From assembly GCA_905479515.1 (NCBI GenBank), contig CAJQMX010000051.1, forward strand, positions 1-24,546: a stretch of 24,546 bases of DNA, given 5' to 3'. This DNA is from an uncultured Parasphingopyxis sp. Its GTDB lineage: Bacteria; Pseudomonadota; Alphaproteobacteria; Sphingomonadales; Sphingomonadaceae. Below the pieces are notes generated by a model. The model made no database searches. It was given only the letters and a program-made list of their open reading frames with translations, and was not told the origin of the DNA. Within the stretch, counting starts at the first letter, position 1. Every line of letters begins with the position of its first letter. Below are positions 1 to 6,992 of the stretch, in pieces. The translations under genes and the position numbers were made by a program.

Positions 1-943
1 ATCCGGCATTTTTTGGAACTTCCGGATCAAGGGAATTGAATACGCCTATCATAGCCGACGTAGTCGCACAGGCTTCGCTGAGATTCATTCCACTGGGTAA
101 GCAATCCGAATTTTCAGTAAGATCCACGGTAACGCGACCTCCACCGGGATCGATCGAGACATGTGCGGTGATCGTCAAACCTTCTTCGGGAAGACCGGGG
201 AAGGGATCATGTGTGCTCGATCCTGTAACATCGCCGGCCGGCATTGTGCGAATGGAGTCAACCATGCGCGATTCACTATAGTCGAACCATTCTTTCGAAA
301 ATTCATGCAGCCTTTCCCAGCCGTGCTCGCGGGCGAGTTCGAGTATCGCGCGCTCGCCAATCCGGGCGGCCCCGACCATTGCCAAAAAGTCGCCGCGCCA
401 TTGTTGTGGAACGCGAATGCGCATTTCGCACATCCGAATGATGTCCTCGATATCCTTATAGCCGCGCTGGACCTGGGTCGCGGGGAAGATCAACGCACCT
501 TCTTCGTATACATCTTTCGCTTCAGGCATGTAGGTTGTGGGATCAGCATTGCCGATATCGGCTTGGTGTGCCTTCGCCAGAACGCTGAAATGATGCCTCC
601 CATCCTCGTCCACAACCGGCACAATGATGGTATGGTCTGCCGCATGTGAGCAACCGTGATATGGAGAGTTATTCAAGAACGCATCCCCCGCAAGCAAATC
701 GGGATGAAAATCCTTCATGGCTTGCGCCATCATGTCGGGTCCACTGAGAACATGAATCGGAAGGCCATCAGCTGAGGCAAGTAATTCGCAATCATGCGTG
801 ACGATGCAGCACGAGAAGTCCTTGCCGCGGTTGATAACGCCTGAACGCCCAGTTCTCAGAAGGGTGTTCGACATTTTGCGGACAACACCTTCAAATGCGC
901 TGTGCATGAGTGCTAGTTCGGCTCCGTTAAATGATCCCGCCAT
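1..943 (-). CDS. hyuB: Hydantoinase B/oxoprolinase family protein, N-terminal part (runs off window)
   Basis: Open reading frame of 314 codons from an ATG at 943 to the left edge with no stop, so the C-terminal part lies outside the window. It begins MAGSFNGAELALMHSAFEGV and contains family hallmarks: an INRGKDFSC stretch near residue 38, GDAFLNNSPYHGCSHAADHT near residues 86-105 (the usual N-P-Y-x-G-x-x-H segment), and a late SVDP-like Gly-rich strand (IDPGGGRVTVDLT). HyuB proteins partner with HyuA in ATP-dependent hydantoin/5-oxoproline hydrolysis or in acetone-type carboxylases; the partner is encoded directly upstream. The hyuA stop and this ATG are separated by only 2 bases, implying translational coupling. 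Family assignment is firm; the substrate is not determinable. Acetophenone/acetone carboxylase beta-type subunits are the alternative reading, since those enzymes share the fold. Confidence 0.93.
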   Translation of the reverse strand, partial: MAGSFNGAELALMHSAFEGVVRKMSNTLLRTGRSGVINRGKDFSCCIVTHDCELLASADGLPIHVLSGPDMMAQAMKDFHPDLLAGDAFLNNSPYHGCSHAADHTIIVPVVDEDGRHHFSVLAKAHQADIGNADPTTYMPEAKDVYEEGALIFPATQVQRGYKDIEDIIRMCEMRIRVPQQWRGDFLAMVGAARIGERAILELAREHGWERLHEFSKEWFDYSESRMVDSIRTMPAGDVTGSSTHDPFPGLPEEGLTITAHVSIDPGGGRVTVDLTENSDCLPSGMNLSEACATTSAMIGVFNSLDPEVPKNAG

Positions 944-945
944 GG

Positions 946-3021
946 TCAGGCTTTCTTCTTAGGGTTGATGATAAGGCTACCGGACTCAGCGCGGCGAAAA
1001 TCGGTTTCCGGATCGATAACTATTGTTGTAAAATCAGACTCAACAATTGCCGGACCGGCGTATGTCTTCTCAATTTTTAGCGCATCGAGATGATAGATCG
1101 CGGTGTCCGACCAGCCCTTTTCCGCGAAGAATACCGAACGTGTTTCTGTGCGTTCGTAGACTTGTTTAGTCTTGGCGAGCCGGAAAGACGGTTGCTCGCG
1201 CAATTTGCATCGAACCATTGCCCTGAAACCGACTATTTCAACCTCAGAGGTTTCGTCGCGTATCGTGAAAACAGTCTCATGGGCTTCATCGAACGCATTT
1301 CGGAAGGCCTCGATGGCTTCCTTCGTATCAAGTGCCTGACCTGGTACAGGGACGTCGATATCCCAAACTTGGTTTTCGTAGCGCGCCTCGGCTAACAGGC
1401 TGCATTCCGCACCGATCGTATTCCCGCCCGACCTTATAACAAATTCATCGCAAGCCGACTTCAGTTTCTCGATGACCTGTTTTGCCCGATCGAAATCGAA
1501 ATTGGCGGTGGTAAGAAACACGCTGGCCGATTTTTCCGACACGATGTCAGACATCAATGCACCGGCTGCGCTCAGTGCAGCGCCGGTTTCCGGTATAATC
1601 AGTGTATCGCACCCAAGATTACGCGCGATGAAAACGGAATTGAGCCCAGCGGCACCACCTCCACCAATGAGGACCGACGCCGCAGGATCAATGCCTTGGG
1701 AAACAGTGATATCCACAATGGCTTGCACCATATTCTGGGTTGCAAGTTCCATTATGTGCCAAGCGGCCGTTTCCACCGATATGCCCAGCGGCTCGGCAAT
1801 CTTGTCCGTGATGATTTTCACGGCGGCATTGCGGTCCAGTTTCATCGCTCCGCCGAGGAAGAACGCAGGGTCGATATATCCAAGCGCAACGCCTGCATCG
1901 GTCACCGTGGGTTCGGTTCCGCCACGACTATAGCAGATCGGGCCCGGCACCGAGCCCGCGCTTGTAGGGCCGACGTGAAGCATACCGCCACTATCGACCC
2001 GAGCGATTGACCCACCGCCGGCACCGACGCTTTTGACGTCAACAGACGGGTAGCCCACCAGATGCCCAATTTGCGGCTCGCCGATCCACAGTTCCCGCGT
2101 CATCGGAACACGGCGATCGCGGACTAGACTTATATCATATGTAGTACCGCCGGTATCCGCGACAATGACGTCTTTTCCCGGGCGCTCATTTTCCGAATAG
2201 AACCGGCCGGAAACCGGTGCCATCGAGGGACCGGAATTGATGATGCGGACCGGGTTATCGGCGACTTCTTCACCATCCATCATACCACCTGACGATGTCA
2301 GAACCATCACATCGCCATCAAAGCCCGCGCCGCGCAGCCGCTCCGTCAGACCGCGCATATAGCGCGACATTATCGGTTTGAGAGATGCATCGATCGCAGT
2401 TGACGAAGCACGGCGAAATTCCCTCAAAGTGGGGTTCACAGCATGCGACAAAGAGATCGGAATATCAGGCAAGTGCTGGCTCAGCAATTCGGCAAGCCTG
2501 ATCTCGTGTGTCGGATTGATCGTGGACCAGAGCAGACATATGGCAACGGCTTTGACGTCCGCGGCCTTCAATCGTTCTGCAATACCTTCAACATCACCTT
2601 CCCGAAGCTCCCTGATCACTTCGCCGTTGGATAAAATGCGCTCATCCACTTCGAAGGTGAGCGAGCGCGGGATATATGGTTCGGGAAAGGGAATCGAATG
2701 ATCGAAAGGAGCGTTACGCCCACCTTCGCGAAAAACCATCATATCTGCATGACCCTTGGTCACCAGCATCGCGGTCGTCGCCGTATTTCCAGTGATTATT
2801 GCATTGATAGCGTGCGTGGTTCCGTGGATGAACAACTCCGCACTTCCCAGAAAAGCCTCCAAAGGCTTTCCATAGTCGTCTGCAGCGAGCGACAGCGCGT
2901 CAAGTACCCCCTTCACCGGGTCGGAAGGGGTAGTCGGCGCTTTGTAGAGACGGATGACCGAATCATCATCTTCGACGACCAAGTCAGTAAAAGTTCCGCC
3001 AGTGTCTGTAGCAAATCGCAT
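946..3021 (-). CDS. hyuA: Hydantoinase A/oxoprolinase family ATPase subunit
   Basis: 691 residues, normal for HyuA (about 680-710). It opens with the N-terminal nucleotide-binding signature DTGGTFTDLV at residues 6-15, followed by HGTTHAINAI (about 66-75). The second actin-like ATPase signature ADTGGTTYDISL falls near residue 290, and a Gly-rich IGGGGAAGLN segment near 453. The protein is cytoplasmic and forms the ATP-hydrolysing half of N-methylhydantoinase, 5-oxoprolinase or acetone-carboxylase-type complexes, depending on the partner. It is the middle gene of a minus-strand operon: the VOC gene stops 28 bases upstream and hyuB starts 2 bases downstream. The ATG start at 3021 is the natural one, because the conserved DTGGT sits immediately after it. 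The exact substrate is inferred only loosely from the catabolic context. Confidence 0.93.
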   Translation of the reverse strand: MRFATDTGGTFTDLVVEDDDSVIRLYKAPTTPSDPVKGVLDALSLAADDYGKPLEAFLGSAELFIHGTTHAINAIITGNTATTAMLVTKGHADMMVFREGGRNAPFDHSIPFPEPYIPRSLTFEVDERILSNGEVIRELREGDVEGIAERLKAADVKAVAICLLWSTINPTHEIRLAELLSQHLPDIPISLSHAVNPTLREFRRASSTAIDASLKPIMSRYMRGLTERLRGAGFDGDVMVLTSSGGMMDGEEVADNPVRIINSGPSMAPVSGRFYSENERPGKDVIVADTGGTTYDISLVRDRRVPMTRELWIGEPQIGHLVGYPSVDVKSVGAGGGSIARVDSGGMLHVGPTSAGSVPGPICYSRGGTEPTVTDAGVALGYIDPAFFLGGAMKLDRNAAVKIITDKIAEPLGISVETAAWHIMELATQNMVQAIVDITVSQGIDPAASVLIGGGGAAGLNSVFIARNLGCDTLIIPETGAALSAAGALMSDIVSEKSASVFLTTANFDFDRAKQVIEKLKSACDEFVIRSGGNTIGAECSLLAEARYENQVWDIDVPVPGQALDTKEAIEAFRNAFDEAHETVFTIRDETSEVEIVGFRAMVRCKLREQPSFRLAKTKQVYERTETRSVFFAEKGWSDTAIYHLDALKIEKTYAGPAIVESDFTTIVIDPETDFRRAESGSLIINPKKKA

Positions 3022-3049
3022 GAAGCCCTCTAATGTGGTTGTTGGATGC

Positions 3050-3583
3050 CTAAATCGAAACGACGCGAACCGGTTCTCGCCCGTCCCATTGCTCCGACGC
3101 CTTTGCGATGGTCTCGAAAAATGTCCTCTTGCGGCCTCGCATTTCCGATATCTCTACGATTGTTCCCTGCAATTTTCCTGAATCAACATAAATGAACCGG
3201 CCATCCGGCGCCCCGGTGTATCCGGATTGCAAGATCTCCACACCAGCATCTTCGGCTTTCCTAATCCAAGAATCCAACTCTGTGGTCCAATATGCCACAT
3301 GCTGTTGGCCCTCGCGTCCCTCATCGAGAAACTCACGAAAAAGAGAAGGCTCGGAATCCAGCGGCTGGACCAGTTCAATTTGCACTGCGCCCGTGTTTGC
3401 GAATGCACAACTCATGCGTGCATTGGTCGGCTCTCCACGGCAGCGGAACTGCTCGACAGGCGCATTCTCAAGGTAAAAAAAGGGACCAACGCCCAGAACT
3501 TCTGTCCAGTGCACCATCGCTTTGCGGATATCTGAAACCACATAGCCAAATTGCCTGATCGGCCCCAGTTCATGGAACAGCAT
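3050..3583 (-). CDS. VOC (glyoxalase/epimerase-like) family protein
   Basis: 177 residues from the ATG at 3583, which is preceded by an AGGGAG Shine-Dalgarno about 6 bases away. A longer frame reaches an upstream ATG at 3634 without a comparable ribosome site. The protein begins MLFHELGPIRQFGYVVSDI and has the two beta-alpha-beta-beta-beta halves of the vicinal-oxygen-chelate fold. Likely metal-site positions are Q11 (His in many relatives), E70 in QIELVQP, H95 in QQHVAYW and E144 in IVEIS. The fold serves methylmalonyl-CoA-type epimerases, glyoxalases and extradiol dioxygenases; this single-domain length with E/H ligands fits the epimerase/isomerase side best. It is first in the operon with hyuA and hyuB, so it probably acts on the same intermediate. 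Specific reaction unknown. Confidence 0.85.
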   Translation of the reverse strand: MLFHELGPIRQFGYVVSDIRKAMVHWTEVLGVGPFFYLENAPVEQFRCRGEPTNARMSCAFANTGAVQIELVQPLDSEPSLFREFLDEGREGQQHVAYWTTELDSWIRKAEDAGVEILQSGYTGAPDGRFIYVDSGKLQGTIVEISEMRGRKRTFFETIAKASEQWDGREPVRVVSI

Positions 3584-3793
3584 TGGGTCTCCCTCTTTTG
3601 TTTGCGGCGTATCCCGCTCTATATGAGCGATCACTGAATTACAAATACCTTAGATATTCGCCAAATATTCCCCCGTCAACCTTTTTGAGATCGCAATTAA
3701 TAGTTGCAACTTTGTGATCATCATCTATTCTCGTGTCTTGGAGGCCTGTCGAGCCATGTAGAAGTTTGGCGGGTCAACGAACGGAGCGGCAAC
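3584..3793. promoter_or_regulatory. Divergent control region between VOC-hyuAB and SDR genes
   Basis: 210 AT-rich bases separating two divergent transcription units. It holds a near-palindrome GCAATTAATAGTTGC at 3693-3707 (6 of 7 pairs match). The word CTTTGTGATC at 3710-3719 recurs in reverse complement at 6919-6928, in front of the TonB receptor gene. These are candidate operators for the nearby GntR regulator, but neither is statistically compelling alone. No clear -35/-10 pair was assigned. Confidence 0.4.
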
Positions 3794-4573
3794 TTGAAAA
3801 CCAGTACGGCACTTCACAAGAACGTGATTATTTCCGGTGCCGGCGGCGGGGCGGGACGCGTGATTGCCCTGCGCTTCGCAGATGCGGGCGCGCGTGTTGC
3901 GATTTGCGACGTCTGCGACGATGCTATCGCGGATCTAAGGGCTGCCGACTCCCGCATAATTGCAGTGAAAGCCGATGCGTCCAATCCCCACGAAGTCGTT
4001 GAATTCTTCAAGATGGCCGAAGACGCGCACGGTCCGGTCAATATACTCGTAAACAACGTCGGCATGGCAGGTACCACCGCTCGCGTCGAAGACATCGGCC
4101 TCGAAGAATGGAACACCACGCTGGCGGTCAACCTGACCAGTCACTTCCTTTTCATTCGAGAAGCCGTGCCGGCAATGAAGCGTCAGGGATGGGGGTCCAT
4201 CACAAATATTTCGTCGGCAAGCACCAAGTCTGGATTGCCAATGCGGTTGCCCTATGTCGTTTCCAAAGGCGCGGTGAACAGCATGACCGAAACCTTGGCT
4301 CGTGAACTGGGAGCCTATCAGATCCGTGTGAACGCGATCATGCCGGGCGCGATAAGAGGAGACAGAATGGCGAGGGTCATCCGGACGAAAGCCGCCGCTC
4401 TCAACGTCGAACCGGAAGAGTATGAGAAAACACTACTTCGATATATTTCGCTGAATACGATGGTTGACGCCGAAGATCTCGCGCAAATGACAATATTTCT
4501 GGCGTCGCGTGCGGGTGCCCGAATAACTGGCCAGATTATCGGAGTCGATGGCGGCTTCTGCTTCGAGGAGTGA
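3794..4573 (+). CDS. SDR family NAD(P)-dependent oxidoreductase
   Basis: 259 residues from a TTG at 3794, chosen because GGAG at 3783-3786 lies 7 bases before it and because residue 2 onward (KTSTALHKNVIISGAGGG) begins like a normal SDR. The open frame extends upstream to an ATG at 3704, but those 30 residues look non-coding and fall in the promoter region. Motifs: cofactor loop GAGGGAG at 15-21, NNVG at 87-90, catalytic Ser141, Tyr154 and Lys158 in YVVSK, then the MPGAI segment near 183. These define a classical SDR that oxidises or reduces an alcohol/ketone with NAD(P). It is divergent from the VOC-hyuAB operon and convergent with the GntR gene 11 bases away. The substrate is probably a pathway intermediate of the cluster. 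Confidence 0.9.
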   Translation: MKTSTALHKNVIISGAGGGAGRVIALRFADAGARVAICDVCDDAIADLRAADSRIIAVKADASNPHEVVEFFKMAEDAHGPVNILVNNVGMAGTTARVEDIGLEEWNTTLAVNLTSHFLFIREAVPAMKRQGWGSITNISSASTKSGLPMRLPYVVSKGAVNSMTETLARELGAYQIRVNAIMPGAIRGDRMARVIRTKAAALNVEPEEYEKTLLRYISLNTMVDAEDLAQMTIFLASRAGARITGQIIGVDGGFCFEE

Positions 4574-4584
4574 CGCGCATTAGA

Positions 4585-5340
4585 TCAATGGCGTCGGTCG
4601 ACCAATTCTTGCTCCGCATTTTGCTTGAAATATGCGAACATCACCTTTGCATTGCCTTCCATGTCTGTTCGCAAGGCCTGCTCCGCGGCCTCAGGGTTCC
4701 GGAATCGCAACGCTTCAAGCAAATCGGCATGCTCTTTCTCTGATTTTGAGCCGCCTGACGTGGCTGCGGTGTCGCCGGTGAAATCGTTGACGCGATGCAA
4801 TGCGGGGCCAACGCGCAACCAAGTATTTTCGATTAGTTTGAGAGTAAAGGGCAGGTTTGCGGCCCCGTATATGAGAAAATGCATTTTGTAATTATAATGC
4901 AGGACCTGTTTCCAATCCCGTGCTGCATTAATTCTCTCATATAGCCAATACGCCTGATCAATCTCCTTCGCCGTTATTAGTCCGGTGGCGGCGCGGATCG
5001 CCGCGCCTTCCAGGTGGAATCGGATCGACAGTATTTCCTCATATTCGACTTTGGTCAGCTCTTTCACAACGAATGCCGTCTTGGCGGTGCTGCTTAGAAC
5101 GCCGTCCGCATCCAGACGTTTCAGTGCTTCTCTAACTGGCATCGGACTAACTCCAAGCGCACCTGCAATTGACCGGCTACTCAATTTCCCTCCCGGCGGA
5201 ATCGCGCCCGACATCAGCGCGCGCTTTATGGTGTCATAGACTTGCCGATCGATCGGTTCGTCGCTTTGCTCGCTAAGCGCTTCCAACTCCGGAGCGGGTA
5301 TGCGAGGCCGGCCCAATTTGACATTTTTATTGGCTGTCAT
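4585..5340 (-). CDS. GntR family transcriptional regulator (FCD/FadR subfamily)
   Basis: 251 residues from the ATG at 5340, preceded by GAGAGAG; an in-frame ATG at 5391 has no ribosome site. The winged helix covers about residues 30-95, with DRQVYDTIKRALMSGAIPPG and LGVSPMPVREALKRLDADGVL typical of GntR. The FCD effector domain covers about 98-240. The usual metal ligands are partly altered: the Asp four residues before H154 is Asn150, and the final His position appears as Asn230 in MEGNAK, while H154 and H204 are kept. Such proteins are usually repressors released by a carboxylate effector. Placed 64 bases after the MFS gene on the same strand and between two divergent catabolic units, it is the obvious local regulator. 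Ligand unknown. Confidence 0.9.
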   Translation of the reverse strand: MTANKNVKLGRPRIPAPELEALSEQSDEPIDRQVYDTIKRALMSGAIPPGGKLSSRSIAGALGVSPMPVREALKRLDADGVLSSTAKTAFVVKELTKVEYEEILSIRFHLEGAAIRAATGLITAKEIDQAYWLYERINAARDWKQVLHYNYKMHFLIYGAANLPFTLKLIENTWLRVGPALHRVNDFTGDTAATSGGSKSEKEHADLLEALRFRNPEAAEQALRTDMEGNAKVMFAYFKQNAEQELVDRRH

Positions 5341-5404
5341 TTTCTCTCTCAAGTGCTTCGCTGAACGTTTGAAGTTGGCGATTGAACTCATTTGCGTGGC
5401 AATT

Positions 5405-6751
5405 TCAGCCGGCGATCAACTTCACATATTGCCGCCGTCCGACCTCAATGCATATCGCGGCGGCAGGTGTGAAAACCAAGGCCATGACCGATAGCGAAAG
5501 ACCTAGCATCTGCTCATCTTGAAGTACGTAATCGGTTATGAGTGCAATAAGAAGTGGACCAAGCGCATATCCAAGGAGCGAAAGAACAAAAAGGTAGACC
5601 GCAAAAACCTGTCCCCGCATCTGATTGGGGCAGATTATCTGGAGCGCAACGGGCGCGAGCGCAGACGGAACAGTAAGGCAAAATGCGCCCACGAAAAGCA
5701 TTGAGAATTTCAAGATAATGTTGGTAGCTAGGGGGGCAGCAATCATCGGGATGGTTGCCGCCGCTGCAGCGCATACCGCCACAATTAGGTGGGCGTCCTT
5801 CCTGCCCTTGGCAGTCAGCGTTTCAACCGACCATCCAGCGAAGAGAATTCCGGAAAGGCCTGCGGTCAGAACGATCAACCCATAAGCTAATCCGGCTTCT
5901 CCGGCGCTCCAGCTTAGCGACCGGATAAAATATGTCGGCATCCAGGAATGGAAACCGATGAGGACCATGACAGCAAATGCAGCGCCAAGGAAATGGCTCG
6001 CAAAGAAGGCGAAACGCGCCTTAATGAACAACAGGACGTTGCGAATCGATGTCGCGCTATCGTCCACTTTTTCCTGGCGCACAGGCTCGCGCACGCTGGC
6101 ATAAATTCCGGCAAAAGCTATGCCAACCAGTCCCAACAGAAGAAATATAGCTTGCCATCCATATATTTGGCCAAGGACGGGCAGGCGAACCAACCCTGTT
6201 GATCCTATGGCCTCTACCAAGCCTCCACCGAAAATCATGGCTAGCCCGGCTCCGCCCGTGGTTCCAATTGTAAGGAATGCTAACGGTTTGGCCCTTTTCT
6301 CCTTGGGGAAATAGTCGCTGATCAGCGACACGGCGGCCGGCGAAAGCCCCGCCTCCCCGACGCCGACGCCCATACGGGCGACAAACAACTGAAAGAAATT
6401 GCCGGCGAATCCGCACGCCGCGGTCATTGCGCTCCACAATGCAACGCTGATCGCAGCAAGCTTCTTCCTATTCCAGCGATCGGCGATTCGCCCCATCGGA
6501 AGGCCCACAAAAACATATAATATAGTGAATGCAAACCCATGGACCAGGCCGATCTGAGTATCGCTCATTCCCAGGTCCCGTTTGATCGGCTCGATCATCA
6601 GCGAGAGTATCATGCGGTCGACCAGCGACAAGGTGAGACTGACGGCGAGAATGATAACGACCCACCAGGCATACCTATTTGAACGCCATTCCCAGTCTGC
6701 GCTTGCACTTCCAATGCTGTCCGCTTCTCCCGCCTTAGAATTCGAGGACAT
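5405..6751 (-). CDS. MFS transporter (spinster-like)
   Basis: 448 residues from the ATG at 6751, chosen because GGGAGG lies 5 bases upstream; a GTG two codons earlier is possible but worse placed. About 12 hydrophobic membrane segments are visible, starting with WWVVIILAVSLTLSLVDRMI at about 32-51. The first-half MFS signature appears as GRIADRWNRKKL near 110-121, between TM2 and TM3. The family carries sphingolipids, organic anions and aromatic or terpenoid catabolites in the inner membrane; sphingomonads often place such transporters in degradation clusters. The gene is divergent from the TonB-dependent receptor, suggesting the pair moves the same compound across outer and inner membranes. 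GntR follows 64 bases downstream, probably in one transcript. Confidence 0.9.
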   Translation of the reverse strand: MSSNSKAGEADSIGSASADWEWRSNRYAWWVVIILAVSLTLSLVDRMILSLMIEPIKRDLGMSDTQIGLVHGFAFTILYVFVGLPMGRIADRWNRKKLAAISVALWSAMTAACGFAGNFFQLFVARMGVGVGEAGLSPAAVSLISDYFPKEKRAKPLAFLTIGTTGGAGLAMIFGGGLVEAIGSTGLVRLPVLGQIYGWQAIFLLLGLVGIAFAGIYASVREPVRQEKVDDSATSIRNVLLFIKARFAFFASHFLGAAFAVMVLIGFHSWMPTYFIRSLSWSAGEAGLAYGLIVLTAGLSGILFAGWSVETLTAKGRKDAHLIVAVCAAAAATIPMIAAPLATNIILKFSMLFVGAFCLTVPSALAPVALQIICPNQMRGQVFAVYLFVLSLLGYALGPLLIALITDYVLQDEQMLGLSLSVMALVFTPAAAICIEVGRRQYVKLIAG

Positions 6752-6828
6752 AGCCACCTCCCATTTGCAACACTGTGTGCATATTTTGAGATCACAGCTT
6801 ATGGGTCAACGCTTCAAACGTGTCAATT

Positions 6829-6838
6829 GATACGTATC
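6829..6838. promoter_or_regulatory. Perfect palindrome, candidate operator
   Basis: GATACGTATC is a perfect 10-base palindrome in the region between the divergent MFS and TonB-receptor genes, 27 bases upstream of the candidate -35 box of the receptor. Its position suits an operator for the GntR regulator or another local factor. I did not find a second copy at the other promoters of the cluster, which weakens the idea. Confidence 0.3.
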
Positions 6839-6864
6839 GCTGCTCTTGTAAAGAAAATTAGATA

Positions 6865-6892
6865 TTGACATGATGATCTGGGATCGCATAAA
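6865..6892 (+). promoter_or_regulatory. Candidate sigma-70 promoter of the TonB-receptor operon
   Basis: TTGACA at 6865-6870 and CATAAA at 6887-6892 are separated by 16 bases. Transcription from here would start near 6900 and give a leader of about 95 bases before the ATG at 6993. This agrees with rejecting the upstream ATG at 6870, which lies inside the promoter. The leader contains GATCACAAAG at 6919-6928. Confidence 0.45.
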
Positions 6893-6992
6893 CGATTTCT
6901 GTTTTAAGCGGACTCTGCGATCACAAAGCATTAGCGAAGCCGCAGTGCTTCTCGAAGATCGAGAAATGCAGTTATACGCTGGGGAGAATATA

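Noticed and set aside
161..649. 162-residue plus-strand open frame
   Set aside because: It lies opposite hyuB, whose translation is unmistakable through the whole region.
3704..3793. N-terminal extension of the first SDR from an upstream ATG
   Set aside because: No ribosome site, residues unlike an SDR N-terminus, and it covers the promoter region; the TTG at 3794 has GGAG well placed.
6870..6992. N-terminal extension of the TonB receptor
   Set aside because: It would put 41 charged residues before a perfect signal peptide and overlaps the candidate promoter.
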